Below, one piece after another: positions 25,394 to 34,417 of a stretch of DNA of 64,000 nucleotides. The DNA comes from Candidatus Rifleibacteriota bacterium (GTDB lineage: Bacteria; Riflebacteria; Ozemobacteria; Ozemobacterales; Ozemobacteraceae), in NCBI GenBank assembly GCA_029564115.1, contig JAKQQP010000070.1, positions 34,650 to 98,649 on the forward strand, written 5' to 3'. The position numbers and the translations under genes are program-made. Every line of letters starts with the position of its first letter. Position 1 is the first letter of the stretch. A model generated the notes under the pieces. It had not been told where the DNA came from. It was given only the letters and a program-made list of their open reading frames with translations, and made no database searches.

Positions 25394-25741
25394 TTAGAGG
25401 TCGGTGTATTTTGTCGAGCGACCACGGCATTTTTCGACCGGGTATTTTAGAGCATTTTTATGCATTTTCTGCTCGATGGCGTCGTACATGTCGATATCGA
25501 GGTCATCAGCCAGGAGCATCAGGTAGACGACAGTGTCGGCGATCTCGTCAGCTATTTTTACTTTGTCGCGTTTGATTTTGGCGACGACTTCTTCTTCGTC
25601 TTTCCAGAGAAATTCTTCCATCAGTTCGGCTGCCTCGATGGCGGCGGCCATGGCAAGATCTTTGGGTTTATGGAACTTTTCCCAATTTCTTTCCTGGCGG
25701 AAAATACGTAATTTTTTCAGCAACTCGTTATAGGTCTTCAT
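25394..25741 (-). CDS. MazG-like nucleotide pyrophosphohydrolase
   Basis: This 115-residue all-alpha hydrolase resembles the dCTPP1/RS21-C6 group. The metal-binding motifs are EAAELMEEF (ExxE) near residue 36 and DEIADTVVYL (ExxD) near residue 65. It probably hydrolyses non-canonical or excess dNTPs to monophosphate and pyrophosphate. The 5' end overlaps the stop of the ankyrin gene by 14 bases, showing translational coupling within the minus-strand operon. Confidence 0.85.
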   Translation of the reverse strand: MKTYNELLKKLRIFRQERNWEKFHKPKDLAMAAAIEAAELMEEFLWKDEEEVVAKIKRDKVKIADEIADTVVYLMLLADDLDIDMYDAIEQKMHKNALKYPVEKCRGRSTKYTDL

Positions 25742-26615
25742 GCGGGTATTTTTCTCCGTTTGCGGGTGGGCGCGCCGGGCGCAGATCGACTGGAAATTCG
25801 GCCGGAACCGGCATATCTGGTCTCGACTTGTTGTATTTATGAGCGTTCTCTGCGACGAATTTTACAGAATGCTCAAAATCGCCGGTTTTTCGCCATTGAG
25901 CCAGAAATACGGCGATGTTGACATCACGGCCATGACTGTTAAACAGAGGTTGCGCTCCGCCTCTGGCGAGAGCGGTAACCATTTCGTATGAGTTTTGTCT
26001 GATGGCGTAGTCGAGTGGCGTCAGGCCATCAAGGTCGGGAGCATTGAGATTGAAGTCGGTTTTGAGCGTTTGTAGAAAAACTTTTTTCATCCCTGATTTT
26101 ATGGCAAGATGTATTACCGTCTGACCATTTTTGTCGGGGATGTCGGGCCTGGCGCCATTGTCCAGCAGTATCAGGGCCGCCTTTTCGTCGCTGTTCAAGA
26201 CAGCCTGGTGCAGGGCGGTGGAATCGTCGAATATGCGTACATCCGGGAATGCCCCCGAATCGAGAAAAGTCTGCATCAGCTCATAATCACAATTCATGGT
26301 GGCGTAGGCAAGAGGGGTGGTCTTGAACGCATCAGGGCTGTTCAATACTTCTGCGGTGGGTGTCAGGTGTGCAATTTTGTCGCCCCTGCCGCGCAGAGCG
26401 GCGTTGTGAACCGGGTAACTGAGCGCATGGAAGGCATCGAAAAAGGGGTAGACCTTCTCGTCTATCAGCCTGTTGATTTTTTTCCAGCGGTGATACTGCC
26501 GAAAAGTCGCACTCGGAGTCATAATGTGCCAGAGCGCCGGGTAAGAGAAAACTATTACCCAGGCAAGCACAAAGAGCATTTTGAAGGTATGCCAGACCGA
26601 AGGTTGGTTGTTCAT
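25728..26615 (-). CDS. Membrane-anchored ankyrin-repeat protein
   Basis: This 295-residue protein starts with a membrane helix (about residues 9-30) and an amphipathic region. At least four ankyrin repeats follow between about residues 88 and 235. Recognisable units are TPLAYATMNCDYELMQTFLD, STALHQAVLNSDEKAALILL, TVIHLAIKSGMKKVF and TPLDYAIRQNSYEMVTALA. Ankyrin repeats bind proteins; the partner is unknown. It lies between the large membrane protein (64 bases upstream) and the MazG-like gene (overlapping). No catalytic domain is visible. Confidence 0.8.
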   Translation of the reverse strand: MNNQPSVWHTFKMLFVLAWVIVFSYPALWHIMTPSATFRQYHRWKKINRLIDEKVYPFFDAFHALSYPVHNAALRGRGDKIAHLTPTAEVLNSPDAFKTTPLAYATMNCDYELMQTFLDSGAFPDVRIFDDSTALHQAVLNSDEKAALILLDNGARPDIPDKNGQTVIHLAIKSGMKKVFLQTLKTDFNLNAPDLDGLTPLDYAIRQNSYEMVTALARGGAQPLFNSHGRDVNIAVFLAQWRKTGDFEHSVKFVAENAHKYNKSRPDMPVPAEFPVDLRPARPPANGEKYPHEDL

Positions 26616-26678
26616 GGGGCTGCTCCTGTGGCATGATTATAGCACAGGCTCCCGCGAATAACTACCACGGGCTGACTT

Positions 26679-28439
26679 TTACTCTGGTAGAGTACCGGGA
26701 GTGTAGATGAGTATCGCTCCTATGGTGTCTGGCGACAGAGCTGCAGCTATGAAAGAGATGCCCAGCGCGGGAAAATGCAGACCTGGCAGCTTGTCGATGA
26801 GAGTTGGCGGGCCCATTCGCTCGCGAATCTGATTCAGTTTACCGCCAACAGCGAAATTTTGAGGTGTCTGGCATTTTATACCCGAGAGCACGCGGTCGCG
26901 GGTTATGCTTATCTGTTTGACCCTGCCGGTTTTGGCATCGGCAAGCAGAGTAAGGCCGCTGAAAACAACCTGGTGGCCATTTCCGGCAGTCTTTGTGGCA
27001 ACCGGCTGACCGAGTTTGTGAGAAGTGAGGTCGTCGCCGAGATCGATCAGATTGTGCAGGCCAAGCCCGGGTAGTATTGCGGCCTTAGTATTTTTGCGGC
27101 TGTCAGAGGTGGGCTTATTTGCCTTTGGCCGGGTTTTTATTGCAGGCTTTTCAGGGTTAAGGCGAACTTCAGGCGCAGGGGTTTCTACCGGAGGCGAAAT
27201 TTTGGGTTTGGTGGCAGCTTCAACCTCGAGAAGGTTGTTAGTACTCTCTGGCAGCGGCGGAATCTGCACAACAACGGGCGTTTCAATCAGTTCTGTCTCT
27301 TTTGCAGCGGCTGGCAAAACTTCTTCGACCGGCAAAGGCGGCGAAGTGACGGCATTTTCTGTTGACGATGCATCGGCAACAAATTTGTCATCAGCCGCTT
27401 CAGAGACTACGGAGTGCGGCTCAGCCTGTATCTCGGTCGTTGTTTCTGTTGCCGGCATGTTTTCGGCAGGCTGATCTGCAATGGCGGCAACATCTGCTGT
27501 GGGCAGCGTTGTTGCGGTTGGCGGCAATGTTGTCATTTCGTTCATGGTTTCTGAGGCTGTCTGAATGTTTGGTTCAGATTTTGTTGCGGGCATGATGGGC
27601 GGGGCTACGAAATCTGGCCTCGGTTCAGGGTGTGCGAATAATTGCGTAATCGGCTGGTAGGAAACGAGCAGGTCTGAGTCGATTACATTGATCGAAAGAT
27701 GGTTGATGGCAGCCATGGAAAAAGTAACGAGACCGATTGTCAGCAACAATGCAAGAAAGGCCTGTAAAACAGGCAGTATGGCTGCGTCGATCGTAGACAT
27801 GAAAGAATACATGGCTTTTCGCTTTTGTATCTGCCCGCTGATCGGGTCAGCTACCAGCTGCATATCTTCTTCGCCCTGTATGAACTTTGCGGAAGACATG
27901 TGTTTTTCGGCGAGCTCGAGACCAAATCTGTTCGCTTCTTCGAGACTCATGCTGAAGTCATTGATCTGAACTATCTGGTTGCGGTAGTTCATGAAAACTA
28001 CGGCGTAACGGTTGGCCGGGTTGCTGAAAAGATGTTTGATTCTGTTGGTGGGGCCGCAGCTTACCCCAACCATGCGTATCTGGTCAAAAGATGCAAGAAT
28101 GCTTATTTTTAGAAGAAAAAAGCGGTGTCGGGTTGAACTGACGATGTCTTTTGCGTAGTCGAGAGTCAGATGGTCGGTGATGTTTGTTGTCTGAATGCAG
28201 ACAAATTCAACGATGACCGCCATGATGATAAAAAATATGATCTGCAGGAACATCCCGGGCGGGGTGATGCAGTAGTGTTGAATTCGTTCAAGAATGATGC
28301 TGAACAGATGAATGGCAACGAAGCTGTAACAGAAAGCCCGCACCCACAGAGCAGTTTTGCTTGAAAAGGTTTCACGGGGGAAATTCTGAAAAAGGGTATT
28401 CTCGGTATAATCTATCTCTTTTTCTTTATTATTTTCCAT
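26679..28439 (-). CDS. Large membrane protein of unknown function
   Basis: The 586 residues divide into three parts. The N-terminal section has two membrane helices (about 33-52 and 64-85), a folded cytoplasmic segment and a third helix pair near 215-245. A ~180-residue low-complexity linker rich in Ala, Thr, Pro and Glu follows. The C-terminal domain (about 465-586) contains a GGKLNQIRERMGPPTLID segment reminiscent of small repeat lipoprotein domains. No family is recognised. The start overlaps the end of thiN by 11 bases, so it is translated with thiamine pyrophosphokinase, without obvious functional logic. Confidence 0.7.
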   Translation of the reverse strand: MENNKEKEIDYTENTLFQNFPRETFSSKTALWVRAFCYSFVAIHLFSIILERIQHYCITPPGMFLQIIFFIIMAVIVEFVCIQTTNITDHLTLDYAKDIVSSTRHRFFLLKISILASFDQIRMVGVSCGPTNRIKHLFSNPANRYAVVFMNYRNQIVQINDFSMSLEEANRFGLELAEKHMSSAKFIQGEEDMQLVADPISGQIQKRKAMYSFMSTIDAAILPVLQAFLALLLTIGLVTFSMAAINHLSINVIDSDLLVSYQPITQLFAHPEPRPDFVAPPIMPATKSEPNIQTASETMNEMTTLPPTATTLPTADVAAIADQPAENMPATETTTEIQAEPHSVVSEAADDKFVADASSTENAVTSPPLPVEEVLPAAAKETELIETPVVVQIPPLPESTNNLLEVEAATKPKISPPVETPAPEVRLNPEKPAIKTRPKANKPTSDSRKNTKAAILPGLGLHNLIDLGDDLTSHKLGQPVATKTAGNGHQVVFSGLTLLADAKTGRVKQISITRDRVLSGIKCQTPQNFAVGGKLNQIRERMGPPTLIDKLPGLHFPALGISFIAAALSPDTIGAILIYTPGTLPE

Positions 28440-29184
28440 ATTTTGAATTTTTTTTGCCCTTGATCAGTTTCAGCCCGGTGGCTTGTCTGCCAAAGCTGAA
28501 TTCAGGCGTTCTGGAAACGACCAGGATGAGTCCTCCCTCTTGAAACGATATTTTTGCTCTGTCTGATATTATAACATTACTGAGAGTAAGTGTTGAACCA
28601 TATTTTATATTGGCTTTGGCAAGGTTGTATTTGAACCCTTCAAGGGTTAACCCCTTGACTTCAGGTGTTGTTGGTATAAGCGAAGCCCGACAGCCAGCGA
28701 GTTGATGCAGAACACTGCCGGAAACGACTGCGGTAATCTCTTCGGAATCTGTGATGATGCGGCATTGAGGAAATCTGGAAAGCAGTTGCAGATTGAAAAG
28801 AGTCTGGTCGATGCGCCCACCGGTCGCGGCAAAAATATGAATGTCGTTGTAGCCTTGTTCCAGCAGAAATTCCAGGGCGAGTTGCCCGTCACTCTTTTCT
28901 TTTTCGACTGGGTGAATGACAAACCTGCTCAGTTTTTCGAGTTTGCGTCGGTTTGAAGCGGTAATCGAGTCCATGTCGCCGATCACTGCAGCCGGTATGA
29001 CGCCATATCTCAAAGCTATATTCGCGCCACCGTCAGTGGCGACAAAGTCGAATTCAGCATAGAACGAACTTTTTCTGAAAAAATCGGGGGCAAGATCACA
29101 TTCGCCGTTAAAAAAAACCACGGCACGTTCGTTACATGGCAAAATGCGCGGCGTTGCACCTGTCATCGGCTCAGAATTGTTCAA
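28429..29184 (-). CDS. thiN: Thiamine pyrophosphokinase
   Basis: This enzyme (EC 2.7.6.2) makes thiamine diphosphate from thiamine and ATP. Family motifs seen are DGGAN (near residue 51), GDMDSI (near 69), EKSDGQLALEFLL (near 95) and ATGGRIDQTLFNLQLL (near 118). Length (251) is slightly above the usual 210-230 because of an N-terminal extension. It is the first gene of the minus-strand unit. The divergent gene's true start (29288) leaves a ~100-base AT-rich promoter region between them. Confidence 0.9.
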   Translation of the reverse strand: MNNSEPMTGATPRILPCNERAVVFFNGECDLAPDFFRKSSFYAEFDFVATDGGANIALRYGVIPAAVIGDMDSITASNRRKLEKLSRFVIHPVEKEKSDGQLALEFLLEQGYNDIHIFAATGGRIDQTLFNLQLLSRFPQCRIITDSEEITAVVSGSVLHQLAGCRASLIPTTPEVKGLTLEGFKYNLAKANIKYGSTLTLSNVIISDRAKISFQEGGLILVVSRTPEFSFGRQATGLKLIKGKKNSKYGK

Positions 29185-29287
29185 TCATGTCTCCATAGAT
29201 AAAATAATTTCTTGGAAAATTTATAAGTTAAGTAATAGAATAGCCACAGTTTATTGTTTGTGTAAAATCTTTTTTTGGAAGCGTGTT

Positions 29288-30028
29288 ATGGGAGTTGACA
29301 GAAGACAGTCAGATAGCCGCCGTGACGGGGGCGGGGCAGGGGATCGCAGGCAAAAGAGCGACAGAAGAGCCGTTTCAGGCCGTCGTGAAGTAGATGCGCC
29401 GGGCAAATCTTCTGCCGCTTCGTCGGCACCTGCGCGTAAGGCGGCCAAATCAGCGAAAAACAGAAAAATGCCCGTAATTATCAAAAAGATTGCCATTGCC
29501 GTAATAGTGTTTGCAGTTCTTTTTGCTGCTGGTATGGTTCTTTTTTTTGCCAACCTCGATTTTTTGATGGAAAAAGTTGGCGATCGGGTGAAAATCAGTA
29601 TTGATCGTGCTTTGCTTGATCCGCAGAGTCTTACCGGCAAGATTACCCGTGCCCGGTTGAACTTCAGAGTCAAGAATACGCTCCCGCTTGGGGTAGTTTT
29701 TCAAAATTTGACTTTTGACGTGAAGATCAGTGAATACACGGTTGCCAAAGGAATGCAGGCTGCTCCGAAAATAACGGTAGAAGGCGGCAGTGAAACAGTT
29801 GTGCCCATCGCATGCAATGTCGATTCAATCATGACCCGCCGGGCTCTGCAGAAGACTATCGAACGTAATGCCGGGCCTCTGCTGAAGAATCTGCTGACTA
29901 TGGCATCAGGTAAGGCTGATACTCTTGGAGATGACATCAAAGCTCTGATTAAAATCAAAGGCACTGCTGAATTTCGCCTAAAGGCCGGTGGTGCCGAAAT
30001 TCCCTTTACCCGTAAGTTGAATTTTTAA
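29288..30028 (+). CDS. Membrane-anchored LEA14/WHy-like protein
   Basis: With ATG 29288 (246 residues) the protein starts with a very basic, Asp/Arg-rich cytoplasmic segment (DRRQSDSRRD and similar). A membrane helix (~62-86) and an external domain follow. The external domain's strand pattern (LNFRVKNTLPLGVVFQNLTFDVKI) resembles LEA14/WHy domains, including the typical xN-xx-P loop. These domains are stress-associated and of unknown mechanism. Starting at the upstream ATG would overlap thiN and lacks a ribosome site. A bidirectional terminator follows. The domain call is tentative. Confidence 0.68.
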   Translation: MGVDRRQSDSRRDGGGAGDRRQKSDRRAVSGRREVDAPGKSSAASSAPARKAAKSAKNRKMPVIIKKIAIAVIVFAVLFAAGMVLFFANLDFLMEKVGDRVKISIDRALLDPQSLTGKITRARLNFRVKNTLPLGVVFQNLTFDVKISEYTVAKGMQAAPKITVEGGSETVVPIACNVDSIMTRRALQKTIERNAGPLLKNLLTMASGKADTLGDDIKALIKIKGTAEFRLKAGGAEIPFTRKLNF

Positions 30029-30049
30029 CAGTTTTTTGCAGAAGGCAAT

Positions 30050-30086
30050 AAAAAACCGCCAGGTCTACTGCCTCGGCGGTTTTTTA
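30050..30086. terminator. Bidirectional terminator
   Basis: AAAAAACCGCC (30050-30060) and GGCGGTTTTTT (30075-30085) form a stem with A/T tracts on both sides, located between the convergent WHy-like and rseP genes. Confidence 0.9.
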
Positions 30087-30110
30087 TCGTTGCTGTTTTC
30101 AGATTGCGGG

Positions 30111-31322
30111 TCAGAAGAAACTCATGATGTCTTTGTAGGTTACAAAGACCAGCAGTGACAGCAGAAAGAGCATGCCGGCAAAGTGAATGGTTTCTTCTAC
30201 TTTCGGGGTGATCGCAAGCTTGAGGCCGGCAAGTCTGTTGATGAAACCGAAGAATACTTCAAGAAGCACGAAAACAATGCGGCCGCCGTCGAGCACCGGC
30301 AGTGGCAGCAGATTGATCAGGCCGATATTCACCGAGAGAATGGCGGTGAGGTAGAGCAGATCGAAAATGCCTTTCGATGACTGATCTTTGATCATTTTCA
30401 TGATTTTTACCGGCCCAGCCACATCAGCCTGGGTTTCGCGGATGAACATTTTAAAAAGCCCGCTGACAGTCTGGTAAATGACGTTAATTCCGTCATTGAT
30501 GCCTTTGCTTACTGCTTTGCTGAACGGCAGCTGCTGAAAGTCGAAATTGTTTGGTGCCAGCGCAATACCAATTTTGGCTGAACCCATATTGCCTTCAGGA
30601 ACGACACTGAAGCTCAGTATTTCCTGGTCGTGAACTTCGTAAGTGCCGTTATTTACGGCTACGTCTTCTCTTAAAATGCCACCGCCTGCAGCTGATTTTC
30701 TGGTGGGGTGGTTGCGGGCAACGGTGAGTGTAATGGATTTGCCGGCAGAATTGTTGATGACACCGATGCCGTCGCTCCAGTCTGTGATTTTTTGCCCGTC
30801 GATGGCGGTAATGACGTCGCCTGCGCGAATGCCGGCTTCATAGGCCGGTTTGCCCTGCTGGGCTTCAATGACAGCCACATTGGTCAGGGGACCGCCGGCA
30901 ATGGCGTAAATGGTGATGAACAAAACCACAGCCCAGACCAGGTTCATTATCGAGCCGGCCGAGAGAACCAGAACCTTTGCCCATGATGGCCGACTGAGGT
31001 AGCTTTTGGGGTGATCAGCCGGAACCATGGGGAGATCTTCGTCGACTTCGGGTTTTTCGCCTTCAGGAAGCTCTTCTTCGACGTTGTCCATACCTGCAAG
31101 CCTGACAAAGCCGCCGAGCGGAAACGGTCTGAGAGAGTAAAGAGTTTCACCCCACTGTTTTTTGAACAGGCGGTTGCCAAAGCCGATCGCAAACTCGAGT
31201 ACCCATATACCGGAGAGTTTGGCAGTGATGTAATGGCCGAGTTCATGTACCAGAGCGATGCTTACAAGAACGAAGCTGATTGAAAGTATGGTTTTTATGG
31301 CAATATAGAGAAAAGCTAACAT
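30111..31322 (-). CDS. rseP: Site-2 protease RseP
   Basis: This membrane-embedded zinc protease cleaves anti-sigma factors and remnant signal peptides within the membrane. HELGH at residues 26-30 gives the catalytic site and the third ligand is in LLPLPVLDGG near residue 340. One PDZ domain (~135-205; GIRAGDVITAIDGQK) regulates access. Four membrane helices and 403 residues fit the family. It follows cdsA by 21 bases at the end of the ribosome-factor/undecaprenyl block. It is a candidate partner for the anti-sigma factor at 59308-59832, which is inference only. Confidence 0.92.
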   Translation of the reverse strand: MLAFLYIAIKTILSISFVLVSIALVHELGHYITAKLSGIWVLEFAIGFGNRLFKKQWGETLYSLRPFPLGGFVRLAGMDNVEEELPEGEKPEVDEDLPMVPADHPKSYLSRPSWAKVLVLSAGSIMNLVWAVVLFITIYAIAGGPLTNVAVIEAQQGKPAYEAGIRAGDVITAIDGQKITDWSDGIGVINNSAGKSITLTVARNHPTRKSAAGGGILREDVAVNNGTYEVHDQEILSFSVVPEGNMGSAKIGIALAPNNFDFQQLPFSKAVSKGINDGINVIYQTVSGLFKMFIRETQADVAGPVKIMKMIKDQSSKGIFDLLYLTAILSVNIGLINLLPLPVLDGGRIVFVLLEVFFGFINRLAGLKLAITPKVEETIHFAGMLFLLSLLVFVTYKDIMSFF

Positions 31323-31343
31323 CCGACGACCTTTCCTGACAGT

Positions 31344-32123
31344 TTACAAAATAAAAAAAGTATAACACACCGGCCCGAGAAACAGGATGCTGTCTATTCG
31401 GTCGAGTATGCCGCCATGAGCGCCAAGCAGCGCTCCCGAGTCTTTTACTTCAGACTCGCGTTTGAGAATCGACTCAAAAAGATCGGCTGTCTGCCCGAGA
31501 ACAGCTACTGACAGAGCCATCCCTATAAGGTTCAGGGTTGGCAGTTCAAGAAATTTATAATGCCCGGCCAGCAACAGGAAAGCTATACAGCTTACTGCTC
31601 CGCCCAGTGCACCTGAGATGGTTTTGTTGGGGCTGATCATGGGGGCAAGACGCGGGCCCCTGATGCTCATGCCAAAGGCGTAGGCTCCGATGTCCAATGC
31701 CCAGATAGAGGCAATCAGCACAAAAAGTGTCATGCCGCCATTGTTGCGGGCCAGCATCAGAAAAAAACTCAGGCAGAAGGGCAGGTAGAAAGTGCTGAAA
31801 AGCATGTTGCAGAATCGCCGGCAGCCGTCGCCCCGCAGTCCGCGCAGGACAGTGAAAACCATCAGCAGAGTCACTGCCAGGGCTGACGAAAGAAGCAGGC
31901 CGCGTTCGCCACATAAGTGCGTGCAGGTCATTATTGCAATGCCGGCCAGCCATTCCGGGACAGGTTTACGTTGCTCGCCCCGTTCAAGCATTCGGGTCAG
32001 TTCAAGCTGACCGAGCAGACCGATGATCGCAAGAAAAAGCAGTCGAACCAGGTCGCCGCCAGCTACCAGCAGCCCGTAGGCGGCAGGAATACCTAGTAAC
32101 AGCACGGGAATTCTGGCGAGCAT
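31344..32123 (-). CDS. cdsA: Phosphatidate cytidylyltransferase
   Basis: CdsA (EC 2.7.7.41) makes CDP-diacylglycerol from phosphatidate and CTP in the inner membrane. The C-terminal signature is present (SILKRESEVKDSG, then GAHGGILDRIDS, near residues 220-245). There are about seven membrane helices in 259 residues, the usual size. It starts 2 bases after the uppS stop and is part of the rpsB-to-rseP operon. Confidence 0.93.
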   Translation of the reverse strand: MLARIPVLLLGIPAAYGLLVAGGDLVRLLFLAIIGLLGQLELTRMLERGEQRKPVPEWLAGIAIMTCTHLCGERGLLLSSALAVTLLMVFTVLRGLRGDGCRRFCNMLFSTFYLPFCLSFFLMLARNNGGMTLFVLIASIWALDIGAYAFGMSIRGPRLAPMISPNKTISGALGGAVSCIAFLLLAGHYKFLELPTLNLIGMALSVAVLGQTADLFESILKRESEVKDSGALLGAHGGILDRIDSILFLGPVCYTFFIL

Positions 32124-32125
32124 GT

Positions 32126-32887
32126 TTATCCTTTGCTGAGCTGTTCGCTGATCTTGCCGAAACGACGTTCGCGGTTCTGATAAGCCAGAATTGCCTGCAG
32201 CAGTTCAACGTCGTCAAAATCAGGCCAGAGGACAGGGGTAAAATAGAGCTCGGCGTAAGCTCCGCGCCAGAGGTGAAAGTTACTGGTGCGCATTTCACCG
32301 CTGGTTCTGATCATCAGATCGACATCCGGCAGTTCTGGCCAGTAAAGATGCTGGCTTATGAGTTCTTCGGTTATCTGGTCGGCAGTGTATCCTCGACCTA
32401 TTATTTTTTTTACCGCATCGACTATTTCGGCGCGCCCACCATAATTTATGCACAGGTTGAGAGACAGGCCCGGGTTATTCTTCATCAACTCGGTTGAAAT
32501 ATCTGCCTGGCGGACAATTTCGGGGGCAAGTTCTTCGAGACGACCCAGCAGTCTGAATTTAACGCCTTCGGCATGCAGATCATTGCGTTCTCTGACAATG
32601 TAGGCCCTGATCAGGCGCATCAGCGCTGAAACTTCAAAGCTGGGTCTGGCCCAGTTTTCGACCGAAAAGGCATACAGGCTGACGTGTTTGACCCCAAGAT
32701 CATTGGCGAACCTGACAACGGTTTTGACGCGGCGTGCGCCTTCCTGATGGCCGTGAATCCGGGTTTTGCCGAGATTTTTGGCCCAGCGACCGTTGCCATC
32801 CATGATGATACCGATGTGAGCAGGGATTTTGCCGGTATCGACTTCCTGCAGCAGTCTGGCTCTAAGTGTCTCGCGGTTTTCCGTCAT
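32126..32887 (-). CDS. uppS: Undecaprenyl diphosphate synthase
   Basis: This cytoplasmic cis-prenyltransferase (EC 2.5.1.31) makes the C55 carrier lipid for cell-wall and surface sugars. It has the diphosphate-binding motif IIMDGNGRWAKN near residue 27, SVENWARP near residue 74 and the C-terminal pair DLMIRTSGEMRTSNF and LWRGAYAELYF. Its 253 residues match the family. The gene starts 8 bases after the small ferredoxin gene and ends 2 bases before cdsA. Confidence 0.95.
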   Translation of the reverse strand: MTENRETLRARLLQEVDTGKIPAHIGIIMDGNGRWAKNLGKTRIHGHQEGARRVKTVVRFANDLGVKHVSLYAFSVENWARPSFEVSALMRLIRAYIVRERNDLHAEGVKFRLLGRLEELAPEIVRQADISTELMKNNPGLSLNLCINYGGRAEIVDAVKKIIGRGYTADQITEELISQHLYWPELPDVDLMIRTSGEMRTSNFHLWRGAYAELYFTPVLWPDFDDVELLQAILAYQNRERRFGKISEQLSKG

Positions 32888-32895
32888 GGGCTCAG

Positions 32896-33063
32896 TTATT
32901 CATTGGCTGGTACTATGGCGTCAACCGGGCACACTTCAGCGCATTTTCCGCAATCAGTGCACTTGCTGGTGATGACATAGGGAAAGCCGATCTTGATGGC
33001 TTTAACCGGGCATACCGGGTGGCAGGTTCCGCACGAAACACATTCTTCAGTGATTCTGAACAT
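32896..33063 (-). CDS. Small 2[4Fe-4S] ferredoxin
   Basis: A 55-residue protein found by reading the minus strand between frr and uppS; it is shorter than most gene callers' limits. It has two CxxCxxxCP cluster motifs: C8-C11-C14-C18-P (CVSCGTCHPVCP) and C35-C38-C41-C45-P (CTDCGKCAEVCP), the classical clostridial ferredoxin pattern. It should carry two [4Fe-4S] clusters and act as a low-potential electron carrier. It lies 3 bases from frr and 8 bases from uppS on the same strand, hence co-transcribed with translation and envelope genes, an unusual place for a ferredoxin. Confidence 0.88.
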   Translation of the reverse strand: MFRITEECVSCGTCHPVCPVKAIKIGFPYVITSKCTDCGKCAEVCPVDAIVPANE

Positions 33064-33066
33064 GTT

Positions 33067-33627
33067 TTATTTCCCCAGAATCTCGTTTTCTTTGGCAGTG
33101 AAAACCTTCTGAATATTATCGACATATTCATCCGTCAGCTTCTGAATGCGATCAAGAGCTTTTTTGCACTCATCCTGGGTTATTTCGCTCTTTTTTTCCA
33201 TGGCTTTGAGAACTTCGTTGGCGTCTCTTCTGACGTTTCTGAGAGCAACTTTGAAGTCTTCTGCTTTTTTCTTGGCGTTTTTAACCAGGTCGTTGCGGCG
33301 TTCTTCGGTAAGCGGCGGAATTGGCAGACGGATCAGATTGCCGTCGTTCTGGGGATTGAGGCCCAGATCTGATTTCTGAATGGCTTTTTCAATTTCGCCG
33401 AGGACAGTTTTATCCCAGGGTTGTATGACCAGAGATTTGGGGTCTGGAGCTGAAACCGAGGCTACGTGCTGTAATGGCACTTCCTGACCGTATTGTGTGA
33501 CCATGATGCGACTCAGCAGCGAAGGTGTGGCTCTTGAGGTGCGCATGGTTGAATATTCTTTTTTCAGTACTTCGATAGACTGCAGCATTTTGTTTTTAGC
33601 ATCATTGATGATTGCTTCTAAAGACAT
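33067..33627 (-). CDS. frr: Ribosome recycling factor
   Basis: RRF splits post-termination ribosomes together with EF-G. With ATG at 33627, preceded by AGGAGG, the protein has 186 residues, the usual ~185, starting SLEAIINDAKNKM. The longer upstream frame would overlap pyrH and is rejected. Typical segments are RTSRATPSLL near residue 28 and IRLPIPPLTEERR near residue 107. It lies 22 bases after pyrH and 3 bases before the ferredoxin gene. Confidence 0.95.
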   Translation of the reverse strand: MSLEAIINDAKNKMLQSIEVLKKEYSTMRTSRATPSLLSRIMVTQYGQEVPLQHVASVSAPDPKSLVIQPWDKTVLGEIEKAIQKSDLGLNPQNDGNLIRLPIPPLTEERRNDLVKNAKKKAEDFKVALRNVRRDANEVLKAMEKKSEITQDECKKALDRIQKLTDEYVDNIQKVFTAKENEILGK

Positions 33628-33649
33628 GAAAAGGATTCCTCCTGATGGA

Positions 33650-34387
33650 TTAGCTTTCGATAACGTCGGTACCGGTAGTTTCGCCAAGACAGGCACGCAA
33701 AAGATTGCCGGGCTCGTTCAATGACAGAACTTTCAGCGGCATGCGGTTGTCGCGGCAGAGGGTTATGGCGACGAGGTCCATTACGCCCAGACTTCGGGCA
33801 AGAACCTCTTCGTAAGTTATCTGATCAAATTTTCTGGCAGCTGGGTTTTTAGCCGGGTCTGAGTCGTAGACTCCGTCTACCTTAGTGCCTTTGATTAAAA
33901 CGTCGCAGCCGGTTTCGATCGCTCTGAGGGCAGAGGCCGAATCAGTGCTGAAGTAGGGGTTGCCGGTTCCGCAGGAGTAGAGGCAGACTGTGCCTTCGTC
34001 GAGCAGAGTGCGGGCGCGGTCGATGTCATATGCCATTGCCATACCTGCCATGGGAACAGCCGAAAATACCGCTGTTTTTACCCCCGCAGCTTCGAGATGC
34101 TCGGCAAAGCATATAGCGTTCATCACTGTGGCCAGCATGCCGATGGCATCGGCCCGGTGTCGCTTGAGGGCCGGTAACGTCGTACGGGCGCCTCTGAAAA
34201 AATTACCGCCGCCGATGACTATGCCGGGGGTAATTCCTGATTTGATGAGATCTTTTACTTCGGCGGCGAATTTTTCCAGGGTGACCCGGTCAAAACCAAA
34301 ACCGTCTTTTCCGCCGAGCATTTCGCCGCTGAGTTTGAGAAGGGGGCGTTTAAATCTGGGCTGCCGATTTGAAAAAGTTGAGTTCAT
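33650..34387 (-). CDS. pyrH: UMP kinase
   Basis: PyrH (EC 2.7.4.22) phosphorylates UMP to UDP in the cytoplasm. Motifs include LLKLSGEMLGG near residue 17, GIVIGGGNFFRG near 55 and GTGNPYFSTDSASALRA near 140. The 245 residues fit the family, with a short N-terminal extension of about eight residues. The gene is separated from tsf by 103 bases that contain a strong hairpin. Confidence 0.95.
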   Translation of the reverse strand: MNSTFSNRQPRFKRPLLKLSGEMLGGKDGFGFDRVTLEKFAAEVKDLIKSGITPGIVIGGGNFFRGARTTLPALKRHRADAIGMLATVMNAICFAEHLEAAGVKTAVFSAVPMAGMAMAYDIDRARTLLDEGTVCLYSCGTGNPYFSTDSASALRAIETGCDVLIKGTKVDGVYDSDPAKNPAARKFDQITYEEVLARSLGVMDLVAITLCRDNRMPLKVLSLNEPGNLLRACLGETTGTDVIES

Positions 34388-34417
34388 GCTGTTTTCCTGT
34401 TGTAGCCGGTTGACAGG

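Noticed and set aside
29144..29287. N-terminal extension of the WHy-like protein
   Set aside because: The extension overlaps thiN, lacks a ribosome site, and covers the AT-rich divergent promoter region.
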